A model generated the notes under the pieces. It did no database searches. It was not told where the DNA came from and was given only the letters and a program-made list of their open reading frames with translations. A DNA stretch of 64,000 nucleotides from Sipunculus nudus. Its lineage: Eukaryota; Annelida; Sipuncula; Golfingiida; Sipunculidae. This document shows, piece after piece, positions 11,336 to 24,158 of the stretch; within the stretch, counting starts at the first letter, position 1, and each line of letters opens with the position of its first letter. The stretch spans positions 25,388,401-25,452,400 of the forward strand of contig CM049317.1 in NCBI GenBank assembly GCA_026874595.1, given 5' to 3'. The translations under genes and the position numbers were made by a program.

Positions 11336-14065
11336 TTTTTGTGACTTAATTCTGTCTTGATTCTACTTTTCTGTGTGCCGAATCTTTAAACATTAAAGGT
11401 TCAGGTATGTGTTTGTTGTTTTGTCGCATATTACACTTAGCAACATATTCTCAGAGGTTCACTGAACCGGTTTAGTTGAATACCTGTGTTTAATTACTAA
11501 GGTTGTCTCTTGAGACGTGGTCAACATGATTTGAACGTGCAATAACCACAACTACACTTTACTTACCCCAGTCATATAAGAAAAAGGATCTGGTCGCGGA
11601 GGTAAATTTTAACAATAACGTCTGCAGAATGAGATTCGGCAACGAATGTTCACAATAAAGATTACATTAGTTTCTTACATTGTAAACTGTACATAATCAG
11701 TACCCTCTCCAGTGCACGAGTATTGGCTTCTTTAAATAGTCAAACGCCGTTTACTCTTCCGGCCCATTATAACATTAAGCCGTTGCATCCCCGGATTCGC
11801 ATGTGATGTTTCTACCATACCGTCCGTCACGCCCGTGTTATTATGGGCGCTGGACATTGTTGCGTCATATGAATAATATGGGGCATTTGCAATCAGAACC
11901 GTCTTCTTGATAATCCCAGATATAACGAGAAAGATCATTTAATCAGATAAACACTTTCATGCGTTACAGCAAGTTTCATCCTACGTGACAAGTACTATCT
12001 GAATCTATAATATTGTGTTATTGATTGAATACAGGAGAGAAGTAAAACGTTGAGCCCACCAGAATGCTCATGACACATATGCATGTCACCAAATCACAAT
12101 AAATTGGTATAGACAGGCACCCCGCTGCACAATGGCTGTAAGTCATAAAACGGAAAAGTACTATCGAATGCATATGTGAGACAGGTAAATAAGTCCATTA
12201 CTTTGCACGGCCTTCTTTAAAAATAGGCATTGTTAAGCTTGTTTGGAAGATGAAGTTATTGGATCGCTTGTTTCATGTTACAAAATCAAGGTTCTTGCAT
12301 ATTGTATTACTCAACGTTTCATTACGTACATACAAAAATTAGCAAGTGAACTTCATGAAACGTACATCTTAATTGAAGAAGTTTCAGTCAAATCTAAGGC
12401 TCTCTCATTTTAAAGTAGGCAACGATCAATTATGTATGGGTAGAAAATAAGAGTCTGTAAGCATAATGTTATCTGGCAAAATGTTGTGCAATATTGGCAA
12501 AAACATATTTGTACGTCGCACATATGTCGCTTATACCCGAATCAGTATTAGACACAGATATACACAGAGGTCGCACACTCTCCTGAAATATGAGATCGGT
12601 TGAATTCCAGGTCCACTCGGGTTCGTCTTTAGTACTGAATGTTTAATGATAGAAATGCGCTGGCAGACCAAGTAATCTTAAATTCACATTGGCCATATAA
12701 ATACGTAAATATCCAATTTATCCGTTTTGTTTAATGTACATTATGTAAACATAATATATTCAACAACGCATCCCCACACGATCATTCGCTGTGTATTGGA
12801 GAACTATCTTTTTTCATTTATATATTAATATCTTATTCCTTTATTTTATTTTTCTCGAAAAAAAATTAGCAGAGGCTTTAAATAGCATGTGGGCGTTACT
12901 ACGGTTTTCCATTAGCCCTACACACAATAAGCCAAAATCGGAGGCGGTTATCCTGTATATACTAATACACTGCAAAAACATACAAAGCGGTAAATCATTG
13001 GGACCTGTTTGTACAACGAGAGCCGGTTATCACTAAAGCATATTTGTATACATAATTTTATACATTTAAAATATGGAAAATATAATATAATCCTGTTTTG
13101 TCTGTCACACCTATAGGTATGAACGACCAGGTTCTTTTAAATAATAGACAAACCAGTGGAAAACCATACTCTCAAGAGATGTTTTGATTACTGCACAGGG
13201 GAGTTCTCTGTTTACACTGCTCCTGATCAAATGAGTATCAAGCGAATGTAACATGGGGATGTTAAGTGGCTCACTCAGCCCGCTCTCATTGTGTACCCAG
13301 GGCTATCAGTTCAGATGTATATATACAGGGCTACAACGATCAACTGAACTAGGTAACTTAATATGTCCCCACCAACAATATTAAGTAATTCTAAAGTTTT
13401 GAGTGTAAATATATTTCCCTGGTCTGTTACTAGAAGCCCTCACAGCAGATACAAAATCGCCGGTATACTAGTCCCACGGCAATTGCGATATCCGCTCTGA
13501 AGTTCGTTTCACAGGTATCAGCGTAACCCTTCTCAAACACTGACGTTTTACGCTTAGAGAGATCGTCTCCTATCAGTCCGGACTATGATGAACACAGACT
13601 TGCAGACAATCGTCAGACTGCTCCAAACAGGCAGTTATAGCAATTTTCCTCTCAACCAATGCTTATATATACTAGCTGACATCACAAGGCCCGATCGTCT
13701 TCGGGTCAATCAACACACTCTATTAAGCCGATTGTCAGTAATTACATGAATATTAAATGGACACGCCTCCAGACATTGAACCCTGAGATAAAAATAACCT
13801 AAGCAGGTGTTTGGCCTTTGAAGTCTACACTTAACACCGTTGCTATAGTAACAGTCTAGACATGAACGGGTTCCCATGGAATTAAACTTTGATTAGATTA
13901 AAATCAAATGAAGCACCTGTGCACTCCAACCTAACCACTCACGCTAACATCTAAACATGATACTCCGTCTTAATATTAAATAAATTATATTTAAACATTC
14001 ATTACGTACACTTTTATTAAATTGTTTAATGGGATACGTTCAGTACAAGTAGAATGTACATGACC
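11336..14065. other. No supported feature
   Basis: No exon, RNA gene or recognisable transposon was found. Short open frames at 11732-11938 and 12791-13036 show no family signature. Confidence 0.45.
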
Positions 14066-14069
14066 TTAC

Positions 14070-14184
14070 CTTCTCGACCATCTCTGCAACTCAGCTTAAC
14101 CGGAACTGCTGTTCCTAAAGGAGGCATGAGCAATGTGTAAACCAAGACTATACTGAAAGTCAGTACGAATCTTGTCAAAACCAT
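14070..14184 (-). CDS. Signal-peptide exon, possibly first exon of gene 1
   Basis: ATG at 14184 opens a 38-codon segment ending in phase 1 at donor GTAAGG. It reads MVLTRFVLTFSIVLVYTLL and continues to a lone cysteine (KLSC) shortly before the donor. Genes 2 and 3 have signal-peptide exons of the same size, phase and lone late cysteine. Joined to 2324 it would give an in-frame alanine before SFCLYKG. The intron would be 11.7 kb, much longer than in the paralogues, so it may instead start another secreted gene. Confidence 0.45.
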
Positions 14185-15746
14185 GATTACAACGACTCTG
14201 CCAAATACATGATACGTTGTGTATATATCAATTCTATTGATAGGCCAATGACTGGGGATATTGCTCATGCTGGTCAAAGTAAGATAAATAACATCCCTAT
14301 TAGCACTGTATCTCAACCACAGACCTGGTAATTTCCGAGATAAGGGTACACGGAAGCATTGAGCAAATTTTCCCCAATGTAAAATGTTACTAACAGGCCT
14401 GGATACGCGACCAACATATAAACAGACCATGTATCAGGAGAAATGTATTTATCGCTGGAAAAATGTCAATTGGTTTTTGCTGTTTGCGAGGGTTTTGATT
14501 CGTGATATTCGCGAAAACGAGATCATGAAAAGACCCCATGCCTAGACAGTTGAACATCCATACTGTATAGCCTCATCAACTGACATATACGTTATCTGTG
14601 CATGTAGCTTTCATGGTCGAAAGGGTAAAGATTAATACTGTAAATATCAACATCATGTATATACCCTTATTCAAAGATTGATGATGCGAATAATAATAAA
14701 TAGGAATTTCCACTTCTGTTTTGTTTCCTAGGGTCATTATCATATTGTTAAGATTTGGCGCTTTTAAATACCTACATTTAATCGCTCAATCGTAAAATAG
14801 CGAAATAGGAATAATCTTGAATAACAGAAACAGTTAAATTTTACCTTCCACAAATGAAACCAGTCCTAGTATTTTATGACATTGTATGACAAGACATCGG
14901 TTATATTTGTGTACATAATCACGCCTATCAGGTAACGTACGGCTTTAAAACGACTACACGTTTTAACTGCATTGGATTTGCCTTAAAATGATTTCATAAC
15001 TTCTTAAAATATTCTTTTTCGTCCATCAATTTTGTTCCATTCGGAAGAGTCCGAAGACCTCTCCGGTTTGCTATTTTAATATATTTTCTTGTCAGAAAAA
15101 TCCATATTCACATTGTTTTCTTATATAATCTGTCCTCTGTTACTGATTGGTATTTCGGTATTTTGTTATGTTGGACCAGCCTTTCAAATACATCTGTAAT
15201 GCTAGCAATAACGTTTTGATTTAACTCACTACAGACTTCAAGCAGTTCACTGCAATTCATAATCAGCTGGATCTGGATCAATGAATCAATGATATGTGTA
15301 TTCCAGACCCATCAATTGGTTTTTTTATATATCTCTGTGGGACGAGAGGGCGACCTGGCAGTTCAGGCAAGGATGACAAGTGAAACACGTACATATAATT
15401 CATATCAGAAATCATATGAGGCTATATTTCAAATGTTAGGCTGAGAACAATAAACAAACATAACTAATAAATTTTAACTATAAACTATTAATATGGTTAT
15501 CCTTAACAAATAACAATTTATTAACATATTCTTAATAAATTGGCCCTCATATAAAGGTAAAGCTATAATCAATATTTGGGCTAAATGTAGTACAGGGACT
15601 GTCGGTTACACGATGCTGTAGCTTTTTGAACAAAGAACTGGTTATATTATGCACTTAAGGGACGTACATTGTCTGAAATCCCCAGGTAGTTCACTTATCG
15701 AGGAGAAACTGTGATTATACATGTAAAAAGTATATGCATTTATTTT

Positions 15747-15755
<9 letters not shown>
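14185..15755. other. No supported feature
   Basis: AT-rich sequence without a supported exon, RNA gene or transposon. Confidence 0.45.

Positions 15756-15756
<1 letters not shown>

Positions 15757-15821
<65 letters not shown>
15757..15821. repeat. (TA)n then (GA)n microsatellite
   Basis: A long TA tract passes directly into GAGAGAGA on the plus strand. Confidence 0.9.
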
Positions 15822-16299
15822 CAGTGTTCCAGGGTCGGAGAGTGTGAGAGGGGGACACCCCGGATCACATTGTGGGGAAATTAAAAAAATATGTAGTCAG
15901 AAAATGAGGAATACTGGGACACTCCCCTTAAAATGTAAAATGAATTCCGTTTAGACTGTCATGTAAATACGACCTGACCATTCGGTACATCTGTAGTCTC
16001 TAATAATCTGTTATGTATGTTTATATTACACGTAAAATAAAATTGTCACATATTTCCAGGATACTTTAAAAATTTGCTCAATTCAAAATACACAGTTTAT
16101 AGTTTATTATCTCATATTTTAATCATTAGTTGTCATTCATATGCCAGTGTACAGGATATAATTTTATCTTAAGCCATATTTATTATGTAATGCTTGTCTT
16201 TGTTAATAATGATGCTTACTTGCGGCTCTTAAAATGACATATATGTGCCTAGAATTTTAAAAGGACCCTCTGTCCAATTAATACCAAACGGTTTCTTTC

Positions 16300-18210
16300 T
16301 ACATGATCTGGCTGAACCTAACCACATAGCATCCGATTTCTCCTAATTAAGGTTCAATCCACTGAACTGTCCATATTCATCTAGAATGATTTTTCATTAT
16401 CGATTAACATAACCGTATCGTCTGCATATTGTACTAATTTAATCTTTTTGGATTGTATAGTAATATCTTTTATTGACATAGAGTCCCCAACCAATCTGGC
16501 TAAGACTTCTCCAACAATAAAATATAAATATGGGGATAGGGGATCTCCCTGACGAACACCTCTAGAAATATTAATATATCTAGAAGCTGTACCATTATTG
16601 ATAACACAACTTTCTTTATTCTGGTAAAAACCTTTGGCTATTTTAATAAATCTCTCACTGAATTTAAACGTATTTAAAGTTTCACATAAAAAGTCCCATT
16701 CCACTGAATCAAAACTTTCTTAAAATCGAGAGCAAGTTAAGTTCCTTCTATATTTCTTTTATGGTAATGTCTAATATATCTTGTACTATTCTAATATTTC
16801 CCCTATATACCTCCCCGTGAGAAAACCTGCCTGTGTATCCCCAATTAACCTCGGTAAAATTCTTGTAAGTCTTGTTGCAATAGTTTTTGAAAAAAATTAA
16901 TAATCCGTGTTTAAAAGTGATATAGGGCGCCAGTTTTTAACTGAGTCCTATCCTTATTTTAATCTATCAAGATAATAACAGCTTGTTTCTGTGATGCAGT
17001 TAAATCACCCTCTAACAATATATTATTAAAACAATCTAACATTTTTGGTCCAAATTTCTTGTAAATCTCAGTAGTAAGTTCATCATTGCCTTGGCTTTTA
17101 TTCTTTTTAAATGATTTTAAGGTATTATAACATTCACCTAGTTCCAATGGGCTATCTAACTGTTGGTTATCTTCTTATGTAAGTTCAGGTAAGTTTACTC
17201 TGTTTAAATATTGTTTTATTTCTCTGTGTGTTTTAAGGTTTTACAAGAATATAAATTTTCATAATATGACTTTTGCATATTCAATATTTCTTTACTATCT
17301 GTAGTACACGTTTTATCTTCTCTTTGAAGTTTATTTACATTCTTTTTATTCGCCTTAGTTTTCTCTAAATTAAAAAAAAATATATATTTATTACTTTTTT
17401 TCCCCTAATTCAAACCAACGTTCTTTGGATCTTTTAATCAAACCCTCAACTTTATAATCTTCTATTTCTGCTATTTGAAGTTTTAAAGAATGTATCATTC
17501 CTAAGTGCGTTATGTATTTCGATGTCAGTGCAGTTATCCAGACGATTATATAATTCGGTCAATTTAGTGCAATATTGTGTTTCTATTTCATCTCTTACTC
17601 TTTCAGCCAGTTTGGGATACCTGATACAAAAAAGTCTAATTTTATATTTCAAATACTCGCATTTTGCCCTTGCATATTGAAAAGTATTTTCTGTAAACCA
17701 TAATTGCCAATTTTCTTTAAATTCATTAACAAAAAATACTCATTATCTAATATAGCAGAATTCAATTTCCAAAGACCTCTTCCATACACAATTTTATTAT
17801 CGAACTCTTTCATTGTCAAAGTAACTGCTGAGTGGTCGGATTTTTTGTTAGGGACGGTTTCTGTATTCTCTACTTAATCCTGTAAGTGATCTGATATCAG
17901 CCAAAAATCTAATCTACAACTTATATTTTATGTTGGTTGTCTCCAAATGAAGGACCTCTTAAATGGATTCCTTAGACGCCATATGTCCACCAAATCTCTG
18001 CTTGTTAACAGATTTTTTTCATTCAGTTTTCCACATATTTTCAATTTTGTTAGAGCTGTACGTCTCCTGCAACAACAGAATATCTGTTTTCCTCTGCTTT
18101 GCCCATCTGAATAAAGCTCTTCGTTTCACTTTATTATTCAGAGCTCTCACATTTAATGTGACAACATTAAGATTTGATTTTTCACTCTACCCATAGTTAG
18201 TATTTTGTAT
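16300..18210 (-). pseudogene. Decayed L1/Tx1-like LINE, ORF2 (endonuclease and reverse transcriptase)
   Basis: Read on the minus strand from 18200 down. The endonuclease start is visible as LNVRALNNKVKRRALFRW and then DILLLQETYS. Its C-terminal end shows SDHSAVTL and GRGLWKLN near 17.8 kb. The reverse transcriptase core near 16.4-16.7 kb shows GVRQGDPLSPYLYFIVGE and, later, YADDTVML with the catalytic YADD intact. Several frameshifts and stops break the frame, and the middle of the endonuclease is deleted. The element is dead. Confidence 0.85.
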
Positions 18211-19607
18211 TCAGTTAAAGTTAGGATTTCATTTTAAATTTATTGGTATTTTCATTTTATAATCAGAAATTTTGTAGCCACTGTCCTGTTTATTTATGTG
18301 ATAGGGGATTATCTTTTTGACACAGATTACAGAAAATAATATTTGTGTGGTTTTCATTTAACTCGTGAAACAAAAACAAATATTGATATTTACAAAAAAT
18401 TATGACTTCTTTTTGGATGTAATTTTTATTCTAATATTGAAGATCTCTCATAGTAATAATCTAAATATTATAACTTTCGGTGATAGTATAATCCGACACT
18501 TTAAATGAAAAGTATGTCTTAAATTCTAAAACCCTGAAAGTTCGTCTTTAATCTTCATAAAGTAAACAGTGAACCTTTATCATTGATGAAGATCCTACAT
18601 GTTGTAATGTAACATATGGTCATCAATCGCATGATAAATACATTTTGAAAATCACTTCCACAATAACAAATCATCAATTTATATATTATAATCAAGCTTA
18701 AGGTATCAAAATCATCACATACAATGCCAAAGTGTTGAAGATAACACATGTCCAATACTTAATTGAGGGTTACAGCACCCCTTATCAAAGATTCAAGTTC
18801 ATCCTCATAATTACATAGAACATACACTTTAATATCTTTTTACTATTTGTATCGAACTTTCAACTAGTTCCACGTAGTTCCATACAATCCAAATATTAAA
18901 AGTATACATGAACAATAATTAAAATAAAAATAAAAAAATTAGATGCACGTACATGTATATCTGTTAAATCCATGAAATTTACATTGTAAATACACCATTA
19001 CAACTATTTTTACAAATAATGAAATTAAATCCACCTGTTTATAATTTAAAGAAATCATGAATGTTACTACCTATATCTCCACATCATTTAACAGTGCAGC
19101 TAAGATGATGTTCTAAAAATTACCAAGGGAAAAAATAAGTAAGTAATGTTATTATATCTCCTGCCTCGTCTATTCCTGTGTGCCTCTAATCTAAAAATCA
19201 TAAACTTTCAAAAACATCCACATCATTTACCGAAAAACACCTAACCTCACTTTACCTCAGTACCAAAAGAAAAAGAAAAAATAGAAATAAACTCATACTT
19301 ATAAATAAATTCACAACATGCGTGTATCATCGAGTTTGTGAATTTACTGGTTTCCGTTGTCTCTATGTAAACATAGAAATAGGCCAAAGTGCTCCTATAG
19401 AATTTGTATACCCTGCTTTATAATCAACAAATAAGATATTATTCTAAGTATTTCCATATTTTTTACAAGGAATCAAATAGGCATAACCTACAGTATGTTA
19501 ATTTTATTTTATTTCTAGTAAAATGAACTTTTTCGTTTTGTATTTTTTATATTTGCACTCAAAACGTATATTTATACCTACGAATATAATATACATACAT
19601 ATCCATA

Positions 19608-19647
<40 letters not shown>

Positions 19648-21339
19648 CACATACATATACATACATTATTATCTCTCCTAAAACATATGAAACCATATAT
19701 ATAATAAACATAGCTCAGTTCAATTATAAAAGATTTAGTTACTTCTATTGCATTGCAAACGTTCGTTAATTTTATAATAAACATTACGTAAAATAATATT
19801 CTATGTGTTGTCTCATCATCCCTTGCATCTACTAGTTTCTAGCCTCAAAGTTGACAAAGGACACCTTTTCATATGAATATATTTTGTTAATATGTCACAT
19901 ATTTCTAATAATCTTAAGCCCTCTATTTCCAAACTAGCAGGTAAATCATCATATCTGCAATTGCTTCATTTTATCTCACAATATCAGATTTAGATATTCC
20001 GTTGGCTTCTTCAATCCTGCATTATCTATTAACGGATGAGGTGTATGTCTCTAAAGTTACATTCAGCAATGTTAAAACTATACAGCTTTAAATAATCAGT
20101 TAGGTTTCTTCTCACTCATAAATACAGATATATAATATTGTGTGCTGTTGCCGACACTTCTAAATGTCACATCTGCCAGGTAAATCTTTTGTTTGTACAT
20201 CATAAACAATAACTTTTAGGTGATACCTCACAAATAATCCTATTGTCAATTAACCAAAACAAGACAACTTTAGATATTCTGTTGGGGTTCCTCACATTCA
20301 TTTATACTTACATACTGATAGGTTGTATGCTATAAATAATGTTATTCTGGATGGTTTCCTGAATTTGTATATAAATAAATCTGGAAGGATACTGAGCTAT
20401 CCTAATATATCCAGTAAGCATAGTTCTCACACCAAGCATAGCTGAACTTGCTTTCTCTAGGGTTTATTATTTTTGTCATACATCTCGTGATAAGTCTCTA
20501 TTTAAAAACTAATAAATAAATTACAGTTTAGGCTTGGATGTTCTCATGGACAAACTTTACCTAAAGTATTAACATCACTTACCAACATTTATAGGGCAAA
20601 TACCCTATAACTTTAAATACAGAAAAAAAATGTAAATATAACTGAATCTATAAAACTACATTTATACCCTCCGACCATAACTCAATATATATTCAAGACC
20701 CAATCGGAAACAAGGTAAGCGTAGACGAAGTTCATTACAGAGCGTTCAATCCTGCCAACATGTAAAGGGCTAATAACCTATGTCGTTAAGTACAGAGGAA
20801 TTAAATGATAAATATAAATGAATTCATTTAACAACTTTATGGCTTCCAACCTTAACCTAATATATATTCAAGACCAAAATGGCAACACGGTTAGTGTAGA
20901 CAAAGTTAATTACATAAATTAAGTTTATCTTTATCACAAATATTGTACTCAGAGCAACCTCTCTCTACGTGTCCCACCATATCACAAAGTCTGACACAAC
21001 CTTATTAAAAACGCCTTGGTTGTTAACCCTCAAAATAGAAAAAAAATACGAAAATATCCAAAGTCTCGGAGACTTCTAAAAGAACACATACCATTTCCCG
21101 TGGGAACAGGGATTGCGTTAAACTTTATTCTTACCGTCACCAGTCATCGAGCTGCCGTCATGCCTCAGTACACCTTACGACACAAGACCGTTTACATGAG
21201 GTGACACAAAACTCAGCACACGTGTTATAACAGACAATCAAAAGTAGCCCCAACTGAGTTCAGAAGTAAAGGTGAACACCTTTTAACACTGAGCAAGCCG
21301 GTGGCACCTTAAGGGGCTTGAATCGTATCGCATCCCAGC
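18211..21339. other. AT-rich sequence between LINE parts, with local tandem repeats
   Basis: No coding exon found. Two copies of a segment containing AATATATATTCAAGACC lie about 180 bp apart (near 20.68 and 20.86 kb), and a GATATTCYGTTGG motif recurs near 20.0 and 20.28 kb. Part of this 3.1 kb may be an insertion that separated LINE ORF1 from ORF2. A (TA)n tract lies at 19610-19640. Confidence 0.4.
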
Positions 21340-22230
21340 TTCAATGCTTACGGGTTGTTGGTGGCGACTCGCTCTCCGTTTATAATTAAATTGCCTCTCC
21401 AAAAACGCACTTTCCACTTGTTTCTGTATGCCACTTCCATCTGAGGTTTTGCTTTTTGTTTTAATAAATAGTCAATTTTCGTCACATCATCCATAAACCA
21501 AAAGTCCTTGTTTTCCATTTTCTTTGCTCTAATTATCATAAGTTTGCGCAGAGGACGACTGTACAATTTTACAATAATGTGCCTGTCTCCATTTGCTCCT
21601 TTTTTCCAACTTCATAAGCACTTTCTATAAGATCTTCTATCTCATTTTTTTTCACAGCTCAGCAGTTTGTTATCATGCATGAGGCTCACTACCACAGTAC
21701 GGCAGTTTTCTTTCTGCCTTTCTGGTACTCCTCCCACTGTTATGTTAAATTCTCTGTTTTATCTTTCTATAATATTCAAGGCTTCCTGATAATTTTCGAA
21801 TGTCTCTTCAGCTTTCTTTATACATGCCTCGAGCGTCTGGACCTTTGTATTCAAGTAACTGTTTTCCTTCTTGGTTTGTTCTATACTATTTCAATACTAT
21901 TTTCTAACTCTTTGACTGTTCCTTCAAGTTCACTTATCTGGTTCCCAATATCCTTCTTTGTTTGTTCCACATGTTGAATAATTTTAACTTTCATTTCTTT
22001 CTAGCCTCTATTAATCATGCTTTCGTGTCTACGTTTTCCATATTATCCCACTTGGGCCTCCTCCAATTCGCTGCCTGCCACGAGTATTAACCATGTTTTG
22101 GTTGTGTTTTTTTTTGTAGCTGACATGTTTCAGAAACTGTTTTTGAAGATTTTCTCAAGGATCGACTCATTGTCAACCTTTACAACACTGCCTTCTAGTT
22201 TATTAAACTAATTTATGGCAATTTATGGCA
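21340..22230 (-). pseudogene. Decayed LINE ORF1 (coiled coil and RNA-binding part)
   Basis: On the minus strand, 21566-21348 encodes RPLRKLMIIRAKKMENKDFW followed by KWKVRFWRGNLIINGE. This matches the pattern of L1-type ORF1 proteins, which end with a basic, aromatic RNA-binding region. Upstream (about 21.8-22.0 kb), broken frames read as charged coiled coil such as ISELEGTVKELENSIE. It is most likely the ORF1 of the element at 16.3-18.2 kb. Confidence 0.6.
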
Positions 22231-22381
22231 ACTTAACTCGTGGGGTTGTCTCCGTCCTGTCTATGCCGTCGCCATCTTGTCACGTTACCTCAGATCTCGC
22301 CTAGTTTATCTTGATATGCACATGTAATAAAAAGCGACAAAGCTTTTAAATGTAGCCTATTGGTAAACTCGTCATAATTGT

Positions 22382-22437
22382 TATAATTTTATTGTCTACG
22401 GGAAATGTATCTCTTTCAACCAGACTGTCTTCCGTTT
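22382..22437 (-). pseudogene. Relic of receptor tail end
   Basis: A short segment reads VERDTFPVDNKI, matching the last residues before the stop in gene 2 (VETDTFLIDNEI) and gene 3. Only the C-terminal end is recognisable; the sequence above it has stops. Confidence 0.45.
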
Positions 22438-22894
22438 ATGGTCTGCTCTATGTAGAATGTATTAACAAATTGTTCAGTCACTGTGTTCCGCTTTCACAGT
22501 TGATATTGTATCATGTGTCAGGGTTGTCTCGTTCAAACTGACTGCATCTCTCGCTGGGTGGTGGGTTATACAACAAGCTCCATCCTCGTTCATTTCAACT
22601 CGATGTACACGTGGATAGGGGGTTGGATATGCATGACTGGGAAATACACTACTTATTGTCTGGAAATGTCCGAAAAAAGGGGATTATGATAAAGTGATAT
22701 ATTTGTTTTTGGTGGAGTATTACACTTTATTGCATTTTTTTGTGACCACTAGAAGCCTTTATCCTAAACATGGTACATGCTAATAGCCGTCCTTCATAGC
22801 TCATAAAACTGCAATGCAGTGGCATTGACTCCAAAGAAACAAAAATTTCGTGTCTTAATCTTTGTGCTACATTTGTGTTACCTATCGCTTGCAT

Positions 22895-22930
22895 TTTCCT
22901 TGTCCAGGGAATACAATGAATAGGACTTAC
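22895..22930 (-). pseudogene. Relic of WSC exon end
   Basis: About 30 bp ending CTGGACAAGGAAAATGC resemble the end of the WSC first-half exon (TTGCACAAG then GTAAATGC) in the neighbouring pseudogene. This is a weak match, supported by its position between a signal-peptide exon and a tail relic. Confidence 0.3.
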
Positions 22931-23465
22931 GGAAGTATTCACTGGATTTAATATGTTTAGCAAGGAGTCAGCAATCTATGTCTCTCTTTTTTCAACACTT
23001 AGGGATTCGCCCAGTGTGTAGGTCGGCCCTTAGTATGAGCCATTGCAGAAATTACTGACATGTGGTTAAGCATTAAAGGTCAATGTATGTCCCAAGGGCA
23101 TGGTATCTCTATAAGCTAGTCAGGAAAGTATAACTTGGTGTGAACGTCCAAAATTGTCTCTTCTTTTATATATACATATGTTTACAAATGGTTATACTTA
23201 TCTATTTGCAGTTATTGATGAAAAATAAAAACCTCCTCTTTGTCCGTTTTAAAGGCATAAAATATCTTTGTATCTATGGGGATTAGGTCCAGGGGCGAAT
23301 TCAATTGCTATTTTTTTTTATTTGAAATGTTATTATTTCCATTATGCTCAAAATGCCAAAATAACGATTTCAAGTTGATTGTTAAGTTATAAAAGCCGAA
23401 TTTCTGCTCCAGGCTTTTCATCCCTCCAAGTAAAAATTTTTTTATGAGGTACATGCTGGGCGTAC

Positions 23466-23565
23466 CATTTGTTCCATTCTGACATGCTAAAGGATTCTGA
23501 GTGTCCAACATAAGTCGTAGAAAGAGGCATAATGTTGTAATTATAACCACAATCATCCTAGACAT
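23466..23565 (-). CDS. Signal-peptide exon of a mostly deleted receptor copy
   Basis: ATG at 23565 gives MSRMIVVIITTLCLFLRLML, then a single cysteine and NGTN, ending in phase 1. The exon is exactly 100 bp, like the gene 2 signal-peptide exon. The donor is GTACGC instead of GTAAGC, so splicing may be weak. No intact lectin exons follow, so this is probably the head of a dead copy although its own frame is open. Confidence 0.5.
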
Positions 23566-24107
23566 GTGTAAGCCTCTTATGAGTCAGTCAGCTCGAAGGG
23601 TCATCCCTGTTATAAATATATAACACAGGTCATTGAATTTATTTTAATAGATAATGATTTAACAACATGTGCTTTAACATATGCTGATCGAAGAAAATAA
23701 CGCACTGTCAGTATTTACAACCAGTTGCTAACAAAGTACATATGATATGCTACATGGTAACTACCAGTTCAGTTAAAAGTAAATATATAATTTTAACACA
23801 CATATAAAAGCACCAGGTCATTTTCTCAATAAAGAGATGAAAATATGCTAATAACATGAAAAGTCTAGGAGAACGTCTGATGTGTTTATCAGTTTTCACC
23901 ACTGGGCGTGAGCGTATGCAACAATACCCTGGACAAATCACATGCAGTTCTTTCCTCGAAATAATGGAAATTAAGAATGGCTTGTTTCTATTGTGGGACT
24001 TCATACTTCAAATTAGAATGTATTTTGTGAGCTTTCCAGAACTATTTACATTTGCTGCTGAAACAAGGGAGTTACAATAACATATTTTTTGGTAATCTTT
24101 TTACATA

Positions 24108-24115
24108 TATTGTAC

Positions 24116-24152
<37 letters not shown>
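24108..24152. repeat. (TA)n microsatellite
   Basis: Interrupted TA repeats, with no coding content around them. Confidence 0.85.

Positions 24153-24158
<6 letters not shown>

Noticed and set aside
11732-11938. 68-codon frame ending MGRKSKRRLTI, resembling a neuropeptide amidation site
   Set aside because: The possible signal sequence contains lysines in its core, there are no repeated peptides, and no splice context supports it.
14026-14430. Whole 134-codon frame as a protein
   Set aside because: Only the part from 14184 to the donor at 14070 looks like a coding exon; the upstream part has no start context or family match.
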